Positions 1 through 10,784 of a stretch of DNA of 64,000 nt are shown here, in pieces. Source of the stretch: Sordariomycetes sp. S80-01Y (taxonomy: Eukaryota; Ascomycota; Sordariomycetes). The translations under genes and the position numbers were made by a program. The number at the start of each line of letters is the position of its first letter. Position 1 is the stretch's first letter. Where the stretch lies: contig JAXQJY010000026.1 in NCBI GenBank assembly GCA_037042185.1, forward strand, positions 682,001 to 746,000, given 5' to 3'. The notes beneath the pieces were generated by a model that searched no databases, was not told the origin of the DNA, and saw only the letters and a list, made by a program, of their open reading frames with translations.

Positions 1-385
1 TCATGAAGCTGCAGATCAGGGTCGACCCGGAGACGAACAAGATCAGCGACGTCAAGTTCAAGACCTTCGGATGCGGCAGCGCCATTGCCAGCTCAAGTTA
101 CTTGACGACGCTGGTGCAGGGCATGAGCCTGGACGATGCCGGCCAGGTCAAGAACACAGAGATCGCCAAGGAGCTGTGCTTACCGCCCGTTAAGCGTACG
201 TTTCCCTCAAATGCCACACAGCAACAATATACTAACCAAGAACAGTGCACTGCTCCATGTTGGCAGAGGATGCGATTAAGTCGGCTATCTCGGACTACTA
301 CACCAAGAACCCCAAGACCAAGACGACGAACCTTGCCGGTACGGAGAGCAAGATGCCCACCGGCGAGGCTGCTGCCGCCGCTTAA
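1..385 (+). CDS. ISU1: Iron-sulfur cluster scaffold protein ISU1/IscU, 3' part
   Basis: Coding parts are <1..195 and 246..385, with an intron at 196-245 (GTACGT donor, AACAG acceptor). The protein is the mitochondrial scaffold on which Fe-S clusters are assembled from cysteine-desulfurase sulfur and iron before transfer by Hsp70 and glutaredoxin. The visible part holds the IscU signature: KFKTFGCGSAIASSS with its cluster-ligand cysteine, then NTEIAKEL and, across the splice, LPPVKLHCSMLAEDAIKSAI with the last conserved cysteine. The ATG at position 3 is an internal methionine: yeast Isu1 has a GDVMKLQ-type stretch here, and bases 1-2 (tc) fit the preceding Val codon. The 5' part, including targeting peptide and first conserved cysteine, lies outside the window. 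It ends convergent with the P450 gene at 813. Confidence 0.95.
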
Positions 386-812
386 GTCTGAGCTCGTACA
401 GCCGAGGTTGTGATATTAGGGGACGCTGGTTATGAAAATCGAAGGACGACATAGGCAACGGGGGGGCCGAGCGAGGATGATACCAAGAGGAGACGCGACC
501 GGTGTCGAGAACTTTTCCTTTGTCACATTTGATGATTAGGACGGGACTCGTGGTTCTAGTTCTTTGAATTTCGGCGCAGGCGGTGTGAATTGAGACGGTG
601 AAAGTCGCTTGTTTGAGACTGGAAAATTCATGTACCTATATGATGAGTAGTTGCTCACTTGTTCGCAATGGGCATCGTTTGAACACAGCGTTTCGTTGAT
701 CCCGTACATCAACTTTCGAGTGACACTAATGTCTCCCTCTGCGCAGCACTTGGTCAGCTCCCTGCTCCTTAACGTTGCCCAAACATCAGCCTTCAGAACA
801 CCGCACGCGCCC
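386..812. other. Convergent intergenic region
   Basis: This is the shared 3' region between ISU1 (plus) and the P450 gene (minus). I see no coding signal or repeat. It must hold both 3' untranslated regions. Confidence 0.6.
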
Positions 813-2656
813 TCAAACCGGCCCCGCCGACTCGCTCCTAGGCTTCAGCACCAGCGGCAAGGGCGGCAAGCTGGCCGTGAACGTATCGCTGATACCCTCC
901 TCCCAGCCCTCCCCATCCCATCCTGCGGGGAATTCCAGCTCGTAGCCCAGCGCCATCTTGCTCAGCACGATTCTCATCTCCATCAGGGCCAGGTTCCTCC
1001 CCGGGCAGGAGAACTGGCCCCTGCTGAAGGCCACGAAGGCCGACCCCCCTTCGGTCGACATGGACTCCCACCGCTCGGGCCGGAACTGCAGCGGGTCGTT
1101 CCAGTACCGCGGGTCGCGCTGGATGGTGTAGCAGGGCACGCTGACGACCGTGTCCCCGGGGATGAAGCGCTCGTCGATGGTGAGGCCCTCGGGCGGCGTC
1201 AGCCTTTGCAGCCCCACGGGCACGGAGGGCCGCAGGCGCAAGGTCTCGGTGATGATGTGGTTGAGGTACGGCAGGTCTTTGATGTTGCTGTAGCTCCAGT
1301 CTTTGCGGCCGTTTGGCAGGACGGTTCGCATGGACTGCTGGAGCTTGCGGTAGGTGGCCGGGTGTTTTGCCAGGAGGTAGACGGCGCTGGCCAGGGCGCC
1401 GCTCGTCGTATCACTACCGGTGATGATCAGGAGTCGCGAATCCTCCGCGAGGGCAAGTTCTCCAGGCGGAGCTGAGCGATCATTCTCCTCTCTGGCCTTG
1501 ATCAGCCAGGAGATGACGTCCCGGGGCTCGCTCCCTCTGTCCTCGGACAGCTCCTGCGGCACGTCAGTCTAAGCTGTAGAGGAATGGGGAATAAATCTCG
1601 CACCTTCTTCCTCGCCTCGAGTTGCTGCGAGCACCAACTAGTGAAGCGGTCGTATCCTCCAGTCGCCCCTGGTATCCTGCTCAGTGCCGAGAGAAGCCAG
1701 GGCATGGCTCCCACAACCGCGATGGCCGTCATGCTTTCGTGCAGGCCCGTCATGGCGGGATGCTCGCGTCCGGACTCCAGCATGTGGAAGTCCTTGGAGA
1801 AGCCTTGTTTAGCGGAGTGAGCAAGAAGATCTAGTTCCCTGGTTTGCAACGCCGGGGCTTACCGATGTCTCCCATGATGTCGAAGGCCAGGAACTCACTG
1901 TACTCTGTGACATCCACCGGCTTCCCCGTCCCGATTCTCGACAGGAACAGGTCAATCTTCTCAATCATTCGACTCTCATACGTGGCCAAAGCTATGAGAT
2001 GATCAGTCCGAAGTCTAGCCCTGCCAATTTCGGGACAGACCTTTGAAGCCCATGCCCCTTTCCCAGGCCCTCCTCCTCCGCCGGTGAATCTCAAAGTCCC
2101 TCGTGGAGTTCAACCCAATCTTCGTAACATCATCACTAACCTGGCTATACCAAGGTCCCTTTTTACACCCGGCAGGGGGGCCGTATATCTTCTGAATGGC
2201 AGAGACGCGGTTGATGGAAACCTCCCGCGGACCGGTTCTCACGAAGTCACCGTACCGGGCGTGCAGTTGCTGGACGTGCAGGTTGTTCTGCAGCGTTGCG
2301 GCGGCGATGCGCATGTGGTAAAGCTTTGAGAAGCGCGCAAGAAAGGGCCCGGGAATTTGGCGCAGTCTGTGGAGGAAGCCTCGGTAGAGGAGGATTGAGC
2401 ACGTTAGACCAAGTATGAAAGAGGCGCCGACGAGGGACGTCTGGATTAGGGCAGCTGGTATGGCTAGATCAGCCAGACACTTGTAGCTGACAAGAAGTGC
2501 TAGCAGGGCCGAATGGTAAGCGAATATTAGCGTCCATGCTCGATTGTCAATTTCGAATGGGCGGATGGTGAGATGGAAGAGGACACCGAGGAGTGCCGCC
2601 CCGGCTACAGTCGCGGACGGCGAAGCGAGCAGTGCATTTGGTAGCATGATAGTCAC
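813..2656 (-). CDS. Cytochrome P450 with multi-pass N-terminus
   Basis: Exons on the minus strand are 2656-2041, 1991-1863, 1803-1604 and 1553-813, giving 561 aa. Introns are 1992-2040, 1804-1862 and 1554-1603; the middle acceptor was chosen because it yields MGDIGFSKDF, the usual P450 context. It is a heme-thiolate monooxygenase, expected in the ER with a reductase partner. Motifs: about three hydrophobic segments in residues 1-110, proline hinge RQIPGPF, I-helix ITGSDTT (358-365), ExxR at E418/R421, FRPERW (472-477) and heme loop FSRGQFSCPGRNLA with ligand Cys498. The N-terminal layout and RDFEIHRRRRRAWERG block resemble fungal P450s annotated as tryprostatin B 6-hydroxylase-like; this is a similarity from memory, not a substrate call. 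Met4 is an alternative start. A TATA-like box lies 65 bp upstream. The carotenoid oxygenase follows in the same orientation. Confidence 0.9.
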
Positions 2657-3166
2657 ACCAAAGAAGCCTCAAAGCACTGGGTGGAAGGGAACGCACTGAA
2701 CATTTATGCAGGATAGCCGCTTATATAGACGCAGCTCGGTTGGTGCAGCTGTTACCACCATATGTGCCGTACCATGTTAAAGGGGCCCGTCGCGGCGCTC
2801 CGCTACAGCTTTGGCCCCTGTGTGTTTGAGGAGCTGCGAGTATGCCGGCCCAATCGGGGACCTGTCTACGGATGAAAGGCTGCAGGAAACCCTGCTTTTG
2901 AATATCCTGTCAGTTGATACTGGTGCAGAAACTGTTGCTGATGTAGGCGAATGGCCGTCGCATTGGAACCCCGCTGCCGGGACAGGCGACGTGCAGTGGC
3001 CCGCATGTACAGGCCTGCTGCCCCGAGAGATGAGGGAAGAGACAACATGTGGCAGATAGATGACTTTCATTGATAAAGAGTGGAAAGAATCACGGTGTCA
3101 ACGGGGCAGCTCGAATTGAGATGATGCAATGCTACTTCTCGAGTAGGGTGGACGCCTGTACACGCA
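2657..3166. other. Spacer between P450 and carotenoid oxygenase genes
   Basis: Upstream region of the P450 and 3' region of the carotenoid oxygenase, both on the minus strand. Apart from the TATA-like box at 2721-2727, the short ORFs here have no family features and I call nothing in it. Confidence 0.5.
2721..2727 (-). promoter_or_regulatory. TATA-like box of the P450 gene
   Basis: TATATAA read on the minus strand, 65 bp upstream of the ATG at 2656. Position and orientation suit a core promoter; the call is by motif only. Confidence 0.5.
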
Positions 3167-4935
3167 TCAAGCAGTGACCTGAGGTGTATGGATACCGTGA
3201 AATCCAACCCCTACAGCAAATTCACACTCGGCCCTGCCAACCTCCTCCAGCGTCCGCGCATCCAGCACAAGCAGGTAGCTCCTCCTCGCGCTCCCATCGA
3301 GCACGACGCTCAGCAACACGCCATCATCCTCCCCCTCGCCGTCTGGGTTGCCGACGTACACGGCCTCACCCGGCGTGTGACCCCGCGGGGCTCCCCAAAC
3401 CAGGACCTCCCCCGTGTCGAGATCGGTCTTGATGATGGAGTCGATCAGAGTCGAAAGACCTCGGTTGCCATTTGTGTAGACGTAGCGGTAGGGCTGGGTG
3501 GCGTGGGCGGGGTTGATGGTTGGCAGTTCGCCGATGTGAGGCGATGGGATGTCGAGCACAAGCTCTCCCTCCGGCAGCTCTCCTTTTTGCGTTTGAGCCT
3601 CTTCGGGGATGTTGAAGCGGTATCGATGGAAATGTGGGCGACAGGACCTGTATCCCTCGTTGTCAAGCCAGTGCTTCCGGGCAGCATCTTTTCGGTCGAG
3701 GATAACGTCGAAGTAGAAACTGGAAATGATGTCCATATTCTCGTACCAGACAACATCGCAGCTGATGGCCGTCCCTTCGGCCGTCGACTCCTCAAATGCG
3801 TTGATTGAGTGGAAGAAGAAGCCTGCCGGCGTGGTGAACTGCTGCACAACCCCCTTATCTGTCTTCCTGTCCACGAAGATCCATTGCATCTTCCTCACCT
3901 CGTCGAATGGCTCGAGGGCGTCTACTATGTTGCCCTCCCAGGGTATTTTCATCCCTGCCCAGGCGTAATGACTGCTGGGTACGCAGAGTACCACATAGCT
4001 CTCGGTGAGAAACAGACTGTGGATGTAGGCCGGTTTTACTGCGGGTGGGGTAAGGGTGGCCAGGATGTCCGCGGTACCGTTGGCAGCATTGACGCGGTAG
4101 ATGCGGTAGATGGGCTTGGGGACGAAAGCAAGGTTGAAGTTGAAAAGATCGCCTGTCTGGGGATCTCGTTGGGAGTGAGCGGAACCCAAGGGGCCCGAGA
4201 GGTCTGGGTGGAGGATCTTGGCCGTTTGATGTTGCACAGGCTTGAGAGTGTCGGGGTGGATTTCTTGAATAGAGCTGCTGTCCGTGTACAGCCAGATGTT
4301 TTCGGCCTTTGTGCGATGGCCCGACTCGCCCTTGGGTGTCTTTGACACCCGGCTAGGAAGGTTTGGCTCAACGACGACACTGCAATTTGCCTCGAGCGGA
4401 CGGAACGTAGCCGTCACTTTCGAAAAGATACCGATACAAGGATCCGCCTTTTGAGCAAACGAGAAGCTGCTCCGCCAACCTCGCTTCTTGATGCCCTCTA
4501 CGAGAGCCTTGGCTTGTACGCAGCTGGAGTACCTCACCGACGCGGACTGAGAGGGGTCAGAGGAGGGTATGATGTCGAATTTGTGCGTCTGGCCGAACCC
4601 ATCGAACCAGTGGGAGATGTAATGTGTGCCGCGTGAGTCAGTAGGTACCTCGCTGCCGCCGGGGCCGGTGCGGTAGAGAGCACCAGCAGCCCAGGATGGG
4701 ATATGGCCTGTGACACTGAGGGAAACGGGGTCGTTTGTCTCCTGCAGACCGATGAACTGCACTGTGTTAGCCGCCAGATTGCAGGAAAAGAGCTTTTTGA
4801 TTATTGGAAGCTTACACCCGCCTCGTTGGGCCACGTCTTCCAGGATTCGGCATGCATGTTGGCGACCTGCTGGGCTCTGTCCTGCTCGAGCCCCTGGGCC
4901 GTGCGCCGAAAGGGACCTGTGGCGTTGACGGCCAT
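3167..4935 (-). CDS. Carotenoid cleavage oxygenase (CCD/RPE65 family)
   Basis: Exons on the minus strand are 4935-4816 and 4756-3167, giving 569 aa, with an intron at 4757-4815 (GTAAGC donor). The ATG at 4935 gives MAVNATGPFRRTAQG and joins ESWKTWPNEAG to FIGLQETNDPVSL, as expected for fungal members; the longer ORF reaching 5056 is an intron read-through frame. The family cleaves C=C bonds of carotenoids, apocarotenoids or stilbenes with a non-heme Fe(II) held by four histidines in a seven-bladed propeller. All four are visible: His234 (SAHSQRD), His286 (YIHSLFL), His356 (FFHSINAF) and His560 (VGFHGIHTP). GALYRTGPG follows the N-terminal region. No signal peptide is evident, so it is probably cytosolic. 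Substrate is unresolved (torulene/apocarotenoid or stilbene). The flanking P450s suggest that a cleavage product could be oxidised further. Confidence 0.92.
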
Positions 4936-6299
4936 AATGCCTCGCCTGCGTGGTGCGAACGGGGAGTTGGATGTTTGTGAAGGCAGAAGCAAGGTGAGTT
5001 GAGCAGTGAATCGTCAGTGCCGGTGCCAGGGCCAGGGCCAGTGCAGTGAAGTTCAAAGTGGGACCCCGTAAACCTGAAGCCGATGGTGATTCATGACCCG
5101 GTCCTGCATCTCACCTCTCGACGATCTTCCAACCAGTCTCAGCGCGGACGAAGCTATACTTATAGTAATGGGGGAAAACCCCATGCCCTTTGCGCTTCAC
5201 AGCTCAGGTGGTAGTGTTTGTGCTGAGGTTCGACCTGGGCCGGGCATGATGTGACACGGGCACCACGGGCGCGCCCCGGATGCGAATGCGAGCCACGCGC
5301 AATGGGCCGGGCAGCCGCTCGCTCGCTCGTGGCGCGTTCCAGACGGCGCTGAAGAGGAGTGGTCGTTGAGCAGCGCATGGGCTGGGGTCTGTTTGTCGTT
5401 TGTCTGCAGGGCGCGAATAGGCGACGGATTCGGTTTGTAGAGGTGCTGCAGGGCGTCCACGTCGGCGTCGGCGTCCAGTGAGTCGGGTCGGGTCTGTGAG
5501 AGGGCGGAATGGGCGCGCGCGGATTGGGCCTGAGACGGGAAGGTGTCGAGCGACCCCGGCAGCTGCCAGTGGCCCACTCGCATCTCAGTGGAGGGTTGCT
5601 TAGGCGAATGCGATGTTAGGCCGTGGTGAATTCCGCACTGGCTGTCTAGGTGCTCTTCATTTCAGATCAGATGTTAGATATCCTGGGATCAACTGTGCTT
5701 ATCTCAAGTTGCGGCGGTGGTCGCTGGGTTAGGTCCTTCAGTCGGTGGCCCTCATCCCTAATACTGTACTGCACCGAATCCGTGTAAGTGACCCCTGGAA
5801 ATGCTGACCCGAGCCCCATCCAGCATCAACTCTGCCTCAGAACCTCTACAAACAAACAAAATACAATACGTGATGCTCTTACAACCAATCAAAAATACAT
5901 CATTAGTTATCTCCTGTCCCATCTCTCTCCCTTCCCCAACCCAACCCCAGACCTGGCGCGCTCTGTCTGATTCAGGGATCCTCCAACCCCCCAGATCTCA
6001 CGACTCAAACGTGCCCCTCCTCCAGGCGGAAATCGACATCCGCCCGCTGTCTGCCCCCGAGCCTCACCACAATCCGTGGGGTTTCCCAACGTCACTGGGG
6101 TTTCTAATTGCGGGGGAGGGCAGCGGAAGGTCGGCCTTGACTCTTTGTTGATCTGGAGCTGGGTGTGCTGACGGCCGGGGCTTCCTAAACCCCAGGTCAG
6201 CACACCCGCACTATATCACCGCGATCGCGGGGTGGGAACCATGGATCTGAACTCTTTCCTTTCCGCACCAGACCACTTCTTTATTTTCAAGTGCACAAG
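4936..6299. promoter_or_regulatory. Divergent intergenic region, carotenoid oxygenase / second P450
   Basis: About 1.36 kb separates the divergently transcribed carotenoid oxygenase (minus, ATG at 4935) and the second P450 (plus, ATG at 6300), so a shared control region is plausible. It holds a TATA-like CTATAAGTATAG at 5153-5164 on the minus strand and a striking inverted repeat at 6161-6207, listed separately. An upstream ATG at 6241 opens a short frame that ends before the P450 start. The 128-aa minus ORF at 5197-5583 shows no family feature. Confidence 0.55.
6161..6207. repeat. 12-bp perfect inverted repeat with inner G4/C4 pair
   Basis: Left arm GGGTGTGCTGAC (6161-6172) and right arm GTCAGCACACCC (6196-6207) are exact reverse complements, separated by 23 bases. 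Inside, GGGG (6177-6180) and CCCC (6190-6193) can pair around a 9-base loop, extending the hairpin. It lies about 93-139 bp upstream of the second P450 ATG and may be a dimer-binding operator or a leader hairpin. Confidence 0.8.
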
Positions 6300-8064
6300 A
6301 TGGGTGCTGTTGAATTTCTTTTGAGCAACGCGCAGGCTGTTGCCCTCGGAGGCGTAGCAGTTGTAGGTCCCCTTGTTCCTTGATGGCGCTGAGAGGGTAT
6401 GGCTTTCGTTAACATAGCTGACCACGCGTAGTTTGCTGTCTACCTGTTTGGCGTGGTAATCTACAATCTCTACTTCCACCCATTGGCCAAGTATCCCGGC
6501 CCCTTGTGGGCTCGCATCTCACCTGTACGTTACCCTGTTTGCTTGGGTCAACTACCTCTGCTCATGCTTGACGCCCCTCCCCTCTCCTTGAACAACGTGT
6601 TGACGATACCAGGTCTACTCCATCTGGGGTCTCTTCCGTGGACGATGGCCCTTCGACGTCCACCAGCTGCACCTCCAATACGGTCCGGTTCTGAGGACCA
6701 TGCCCAACGAGCTCACCTTCACTGATCCGCAGGCATGGAGGGACATTTACGGCCACCGGCAGGGCCACCAGCAGTTCCATAAGGACCCGATCCACGTGGG
6801 CTCCGTCCAGGACATCCCGGGCTCGACAACCCTTACCATGGCCGACGACGACAACCACTCCCGTCAGCGCCGCACTCTCGCCCACGCCTTCTCGCAAAAG
6901 GCCCTCCTAGAGCAAGAATCCATCATCCGCGGTTACGTCGACCTTTTTGTCGAGAAGCTCCGGCCCTTTGCCGAGTCGGGCGATGATATCAACATGTGTG
7001 ATTGGTTCAGTGAGTCCTCTCCCCCAAGCTCCTTCCAGTCAGCAACATGCCGCTGACGCAGAAAAGACTTTACCACTTTTGACATCATCGGCGACATGGC
7101 TTTCGGGGAGCCCTTCGGCTGTCTCAGAGACGGTGTCTTCCACTCCTGGGTCTCGCTGATTACGCAGACCATCAAGGCCGGCGCCTACGAGCAGGCCACG
7201 AGGCGCATGTTCATGTCCGGAAGCCCTATGCAGAAGTTCCTCTGCAAGTTCATTCCGAGCGAATTGCGGTTGAAGCGGGTTCAGCACCTCGAGCTGAGCA
7301 AGGAGAAGTGCCTCAAGAGGATCGACGAGGGTCTGAGGAGGGAACACAACGACTTCCTCTATTACATCCTCCGGCAGAACCAGAAAGGCGGCGTCTCTCA
7401 GGACGAGATTATCCTGAATTCCGCCCTCTTCATCGTTGCTGGGTCTGAGACGACCGCATCTCTCCTCTCCGGACTGCTCATGTGGATTCTGAGAACGCCG
7501 CATGCGTACAAGAAATTGACGGATGAAGTGCGACAGAGCTTCGACACGGCAGACAACATGGACTTCCTCAAGCTTCAGGAACTGCCGTACATGAACGCCT
7601 GCATCGACGAAGCCCTGCGCATCTTCCCTCCCGTCCCAACGGGATTGACCCGCACAGTCCCCAAGGGAGGCGATACAGTTGCAGGAGAATGGCTCCCCGG
7701 TGGTGTTACTGTGTCCTGCCACTCTTGGTCCGCAACTCATTCCCCGCTGAACTTCCATCAGCCCGACGACTTCATCCCTGAGCGCTGGCTGGACAAGAGC
7801 GGGGCGTACTCCAAGGACCAAGCCGAGGCCAGCCAACCCTTCAGCCTGGGTCCAAGGGGCTGTATCGGGAAGCATCTGTCGTATTTGGAATTGAGGCTGA
7901 TCTTGGGAAATCTGCTGTGGCATTATGACATTGAGAGGTCAGACTTGGACGGACCAGATGCGAAGGATATCTGGGACCCGAGTGGTGATCTTCACAACGT
8001 GAAGGCCTTCAACACATGGAACAAGCCGCCGCTGATGTGCCGCTTGAAGCCGGTCGCGAGATGA
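6300..8064 (+). CDS. Cytochrome P450, trichothecene C-15 hydroxylase-like class
   Basis: Exons are 6300-6362, 6432-6524, 6613-7009 and 7067-8064, giving 516 aa. Introns are 6363-6431 (GTAGGT donor), 6525-6612 and 7010-7066; the last acceptor (AAAAG) gives [16 protein letters not shown], the expected P450 text. The ATG at 6300 was chosen because the upstream ATG at 6241 runs into a stop. Motifs: one N-terminal membrane helix ([20 protein letters not shown] across the first splice), hinge [13 protein letters not shown]-helix AGSETTA (309-315), ExxR in [14 protein letters not shown], and [12 protein letters not shown] with heme ligand Cys450. The overall pattern resembles the large fungal group that includes isotrichodermin C-15 hydroxylase; the substrate cannot be read from sequence. 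It is divergent from the carotenoid oxygenase and converges with FTA4, 92 bp away. Confidence 0.92.
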
Positions 8065-8156
8065 GAAGGCTACCGCCTGTCGGTATCGATAGTTCAGTGA
8101 GAAGCATATGCAGATATGAAGCAATAGAAGCTCGTCATTACCATCTTACACCATGC

Positions 8157-8906
8157 TCACTTTGTCGTAAAGACCTTGTCGTTGCTGAGGAAGTCGTCGA
8201 TATTTCGCTTCCTTATTTCACTGAGGGGCTTGACTTCGTCTTCCTCTTTCTTCACCCCAGCTGCCTCTGGTAGGGTGCCCACACGCCCGGCGACGCGGAC
8301 AAGCAGCGTGCGCATCTTGTCCAGCTCCTTTTCGAGCTCGCCGTTGCGCGTGATGAGGTTCTCCTGTATCCCGACTCCTCCTTCCTTGGTTTGCAGAGGC
8401 TCGATCGTAGTCTTTACTCGCCGCAGGCGCTCAACCCGTTGCTTCACCTCATTTCGTTCTTCGTTGAGGGTCTTGAGGCGGTCAGTCGCTTCGGCGAAGC
8501 GCTTCGCCTCCATAGGATGGTTCGTAACATCCTTTTCAACCGGCCAGACCGCAGGCAAGTTCTCAATCGTCCTCGGGTCGACCAAGTCAACCTCCTTTCC
8601 GATCCCTTCCCCTCCTTCTGCGTCCCTTTCGAGCTTCCTCTCCGCCTCGAGATTGTAACCCTCGTTGATCTGCTCCGCCAAAGCGCGATTTGCCTGTGGG
8701 GCGTATGTTCTTCTGCAATGATCCTGCACGAGCTGTTCGACAACTTGCGTTACGACGGCGAGAACGCGTGGGTCGAGTGGTGAGTCGGACTGTTCGTTGG
8801 AGGCGCGGAAGGTTGACGAAGGGTGCGGGGGCCGGGCGAGGAGGGTCGTCTGGGCACTTATGAAGCGCTCTTTGAGTTGGGTGACCGTTGGTGGCCCGGA
8901 AGACAT
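8157..8906 (-). CDS. FTA4: Kinetochore Sim4-complex subunit Fta4
   Basis: A single-exon gene of 249 aa. Its start, TVTQLKERFISAQTTLL then PSSTFRASNE, and the following segment ending in APQANRALAEQINEGY match my memory of the fungal Fta4 family. Fta4 is a subunit of the Sim4/COMA-type (CCAN) inner kinetochore, the complex that links CENP-A chromatin to outer kinetochore proteins. The central and C-terminal parts (about residues 130-215) are rich in charged heptad-like helices (RLKTLNEERNEVKQRVERL), consistent with coiled-coil assembly. It ends in an acidic/basic tail, RKRNIDDFLSNDKVF. The gene is probably a constitutive housekeeping locus unrelated in function to the neighbouring P450. The family call rests on recall and not on a search. 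Confidence 0.75.
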   Translation of the reverse strand: MSSGPPTVTQLKERFISAQTTLLARPPHPSSTFRASNEQSDSPLDPRVLAVVTQVVEQLVQDHCRRTYAPQANRALAEQINEGYNLEAERKLERDAEGGEGIGKEVDLVDPRTIENLPAVWPVEKDVTNHPMEAKRFAEATDRLKTLNEERNEVKQRVERLRRVKTTIEPLQTKEGGVGIQENLITRNGELEKELDKMRTLLVRVAGRVGTLPEAAGVKKEEDEVKPLSEIRKRNIDDFLSNDKVFTTK

Positions 8907-9860
8907 TCTGGCGAGATTGGAAAGCTGTGGCGGTGGAGGATTGGTGAGGTGAGGTTGGTGTTTGCACAGACGCGTTCGGGGCGCGTTTGCCGGTCGTGGG
9001 GTTGATGGCAGCGTCCTCCAGAGGGCTCACTCCCTAGCGGGGGGTGATGTCAGTACCACCTCAGCTCCACTTGGCTCTTGTAAACAGATGTCCTCGCTCT
9101 GTTAATCCACAAAAAGCCTGCACAAAAGTCTGATCGAATTATTTCTCATGGTCTTGTTGGCTGGCTATGATCCTCTACTAGACGCCGTGACGTTGAGCCT
9201 GGCAAGTGTTTCGCAATTGGCTGGGGTTTCTCCCATACACTCCGTCACTCCATCCCAGAGTTGGATGGGTGCTTGCCCGGTTGATGGAGCGTTGGTTATG
9301 CAGCAAAACGCCTGCTCCAGCTGCTCTGATTGACTTCTCGTCTGGAGCTGCGCCGTGATGGAAGCGGGCGCGGAGTGGGTAAGAATCTGCAGCAGATCTC
9401 CGGGTCGAGTGGACGGAACACACCAAAGAAAGAGAGCTGAGCAATCGTGGCAGGCCAAACAGGGTTTCAACAGCCAAGAGAAGACGAATCAGTACTAAAA
9501 AGCCGGATCGAGCAAAACGTGGCTATGAAGAAACTAATCGAAGCGGGAGCGGCTGGGCGCGCGTCGAGTCTCAGACTAGGGCCCGGCCTGCCCCGACCTG
9601 CATGCCGTTTGTGAAACCATGGAGATTCGGATAACATAAATGACCTTGAGTGGAGGCTAAGGCGGCCATGCGCTAATGTCATTGAAATACAGCGGCTACT
9701 GTCATATTTGAAGGGGCGTGAACTGACCAGCAAAATGTGTTCTGGGCAAGCACTTGGGCAAGGAAGGGCATGAAGCAGACTTCAAAACTACTGCGACAGC
9801 ATGGAGGGCTGTATGGAGTGACAAGAGCTGTTTCATTAAACAAGAAGACATATGATGATC
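8907..9860. other. Intergenic region upstream of FTA4
   Basis: About 950 bp between the FTA4 start and the 3' end of the next minus-strand gene. ORFs here are short (at most about 100 aa) and overlap on both strands. No motif or repeat stands out; it should hold the FTA4 promoter. Confidence 0.5.
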
Positions 9861-10784
9861 TCAGTTCTTGGTAACCTCGCCCTGTGTAAAATCTACCAAG
9901 TACTTTCCAACAGTCTTATCGATGAGCGGCACCGCGATGCCCTGCGTCACGGCCTGGCAGGCCAGCATCGACCCTGCGACAGCAATGAAATTGCTTATTC
10001 CCCAGTTGTCACCAGCGGACATATTGCCAGCGCTAACATTGCTTACGCCGTTAAGCGCGTTCATGAGCGCGCCCTGGGGAACGACCTGGGCCATCTCAAA
10101 GCGTTTCTAATACCGGTATTAGCGTTGTCACTTGCTCTGCCATGGGAGGGCGATGAATTACAGTAAACGGGGTACGGGACTTGGGGTGGTAGACGATGAA
10201 TCTCTCCGAGGATGGCTTCTTCTTGTCGTCTAAATTGTTATTCAGTACGCCGTATTGCCAATCCGGGTTGACCCTTATCCAGGGCGGCTTGATATCAACT
10301 AAATAACGCGTGTAAGCTTGTTTGCGCTTTACATGTTCTAGCATCGGATATCTCCTCGGTACATACTATTTGTGTTGGCGCGGTTCTGCACCGTTTTGGA
10401 TTGACTATTCGCCTCCTCGAGACACGCTTCGTCCTTACGAGTTGCAGAGCCCAAATGCAGCGGCACACGGCCACTCAAGCTGGGCAGCACTAGCTCTGCG
10501 GCAATGTAGACGAGAACCTCTGGGTTACTGGTCGCACTCAAGTTAAACCCGTAACCGCGCACGTACTCAGCCGTGCGGGGCGAGCTGTCCTGAGTCCAGC
10601 CGATGGTGACGCGCGCGCAATCAGTCAAAGCTGGTAGCACAATATAGTCGCCCATCTTGACGTTGATGTTTGGGAGGTTGGGATTCAACACTTGCCCGGT
10701 AGCATTCTGGGCAAGTACATTTGGGTTAGCCATAAAGCTGGGTGAGACTTTGGTAGTTTGGCTGGCATTTTGGCCTGATGACAT
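9861..10784 (-). CDS. Unrecognised small-protein family, member A (266 aa)
   Basis: Exons on the minus strand are 10784-10367, 10298-10162 and 10106-9861. The intron at 10107-10161 is firm. The one at 10299-10366 (GTATGT donor, TTTAG acceptor, CTTAC branch) is my preferred choice; a GTAAGG donor at about 10437 with a CTAG acceptor is an alternative. I do not recognise the family. It aligns by eye with the neighbouring members B and C: an N-terminal half with ARVTIGWTQDSS, then NPEVLVYIAAE, a middle VNPDWQYG, the core SSERFIVYHPKSRTPF and, just after a phase-0 intron, KRFEMA. Its C-terminal tail is longer and more hydrophobic (ISNFIAVAGSMLACQAVTQ) than in B and C. There is no signal peptide. 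A TATA-like element lies about 135 bp upstream. Confidence 0.7.

Noticed and set aside
651-1475. 274-aa plus-strand ORF
   Set aside because: It lies antisense to exon 4 of the P450 gene, has no motif, and is explained by the high GC content of the real gene.
3167-5056. Carotenoid oxygenase read as a single 629-aa ORF
   Set aside because: The first 100 codons are non-homologous read-through of intron and frame-shifted exon; splicing at 4757-4815 restores the conserved N-terminus from the ATG at 4935.
5197-5583. 128-aa minus-strand ORF in the divergent promoter
   Set aside because: No family feature, overlapping ORFs on the same strand, and it sits in a promoter region.
7039-7923. 294-aa minus-strand ORF
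   Set aside because: It is antisense to the last exon of the second P450, whose heme and I-helix motifs are on the plus strand.
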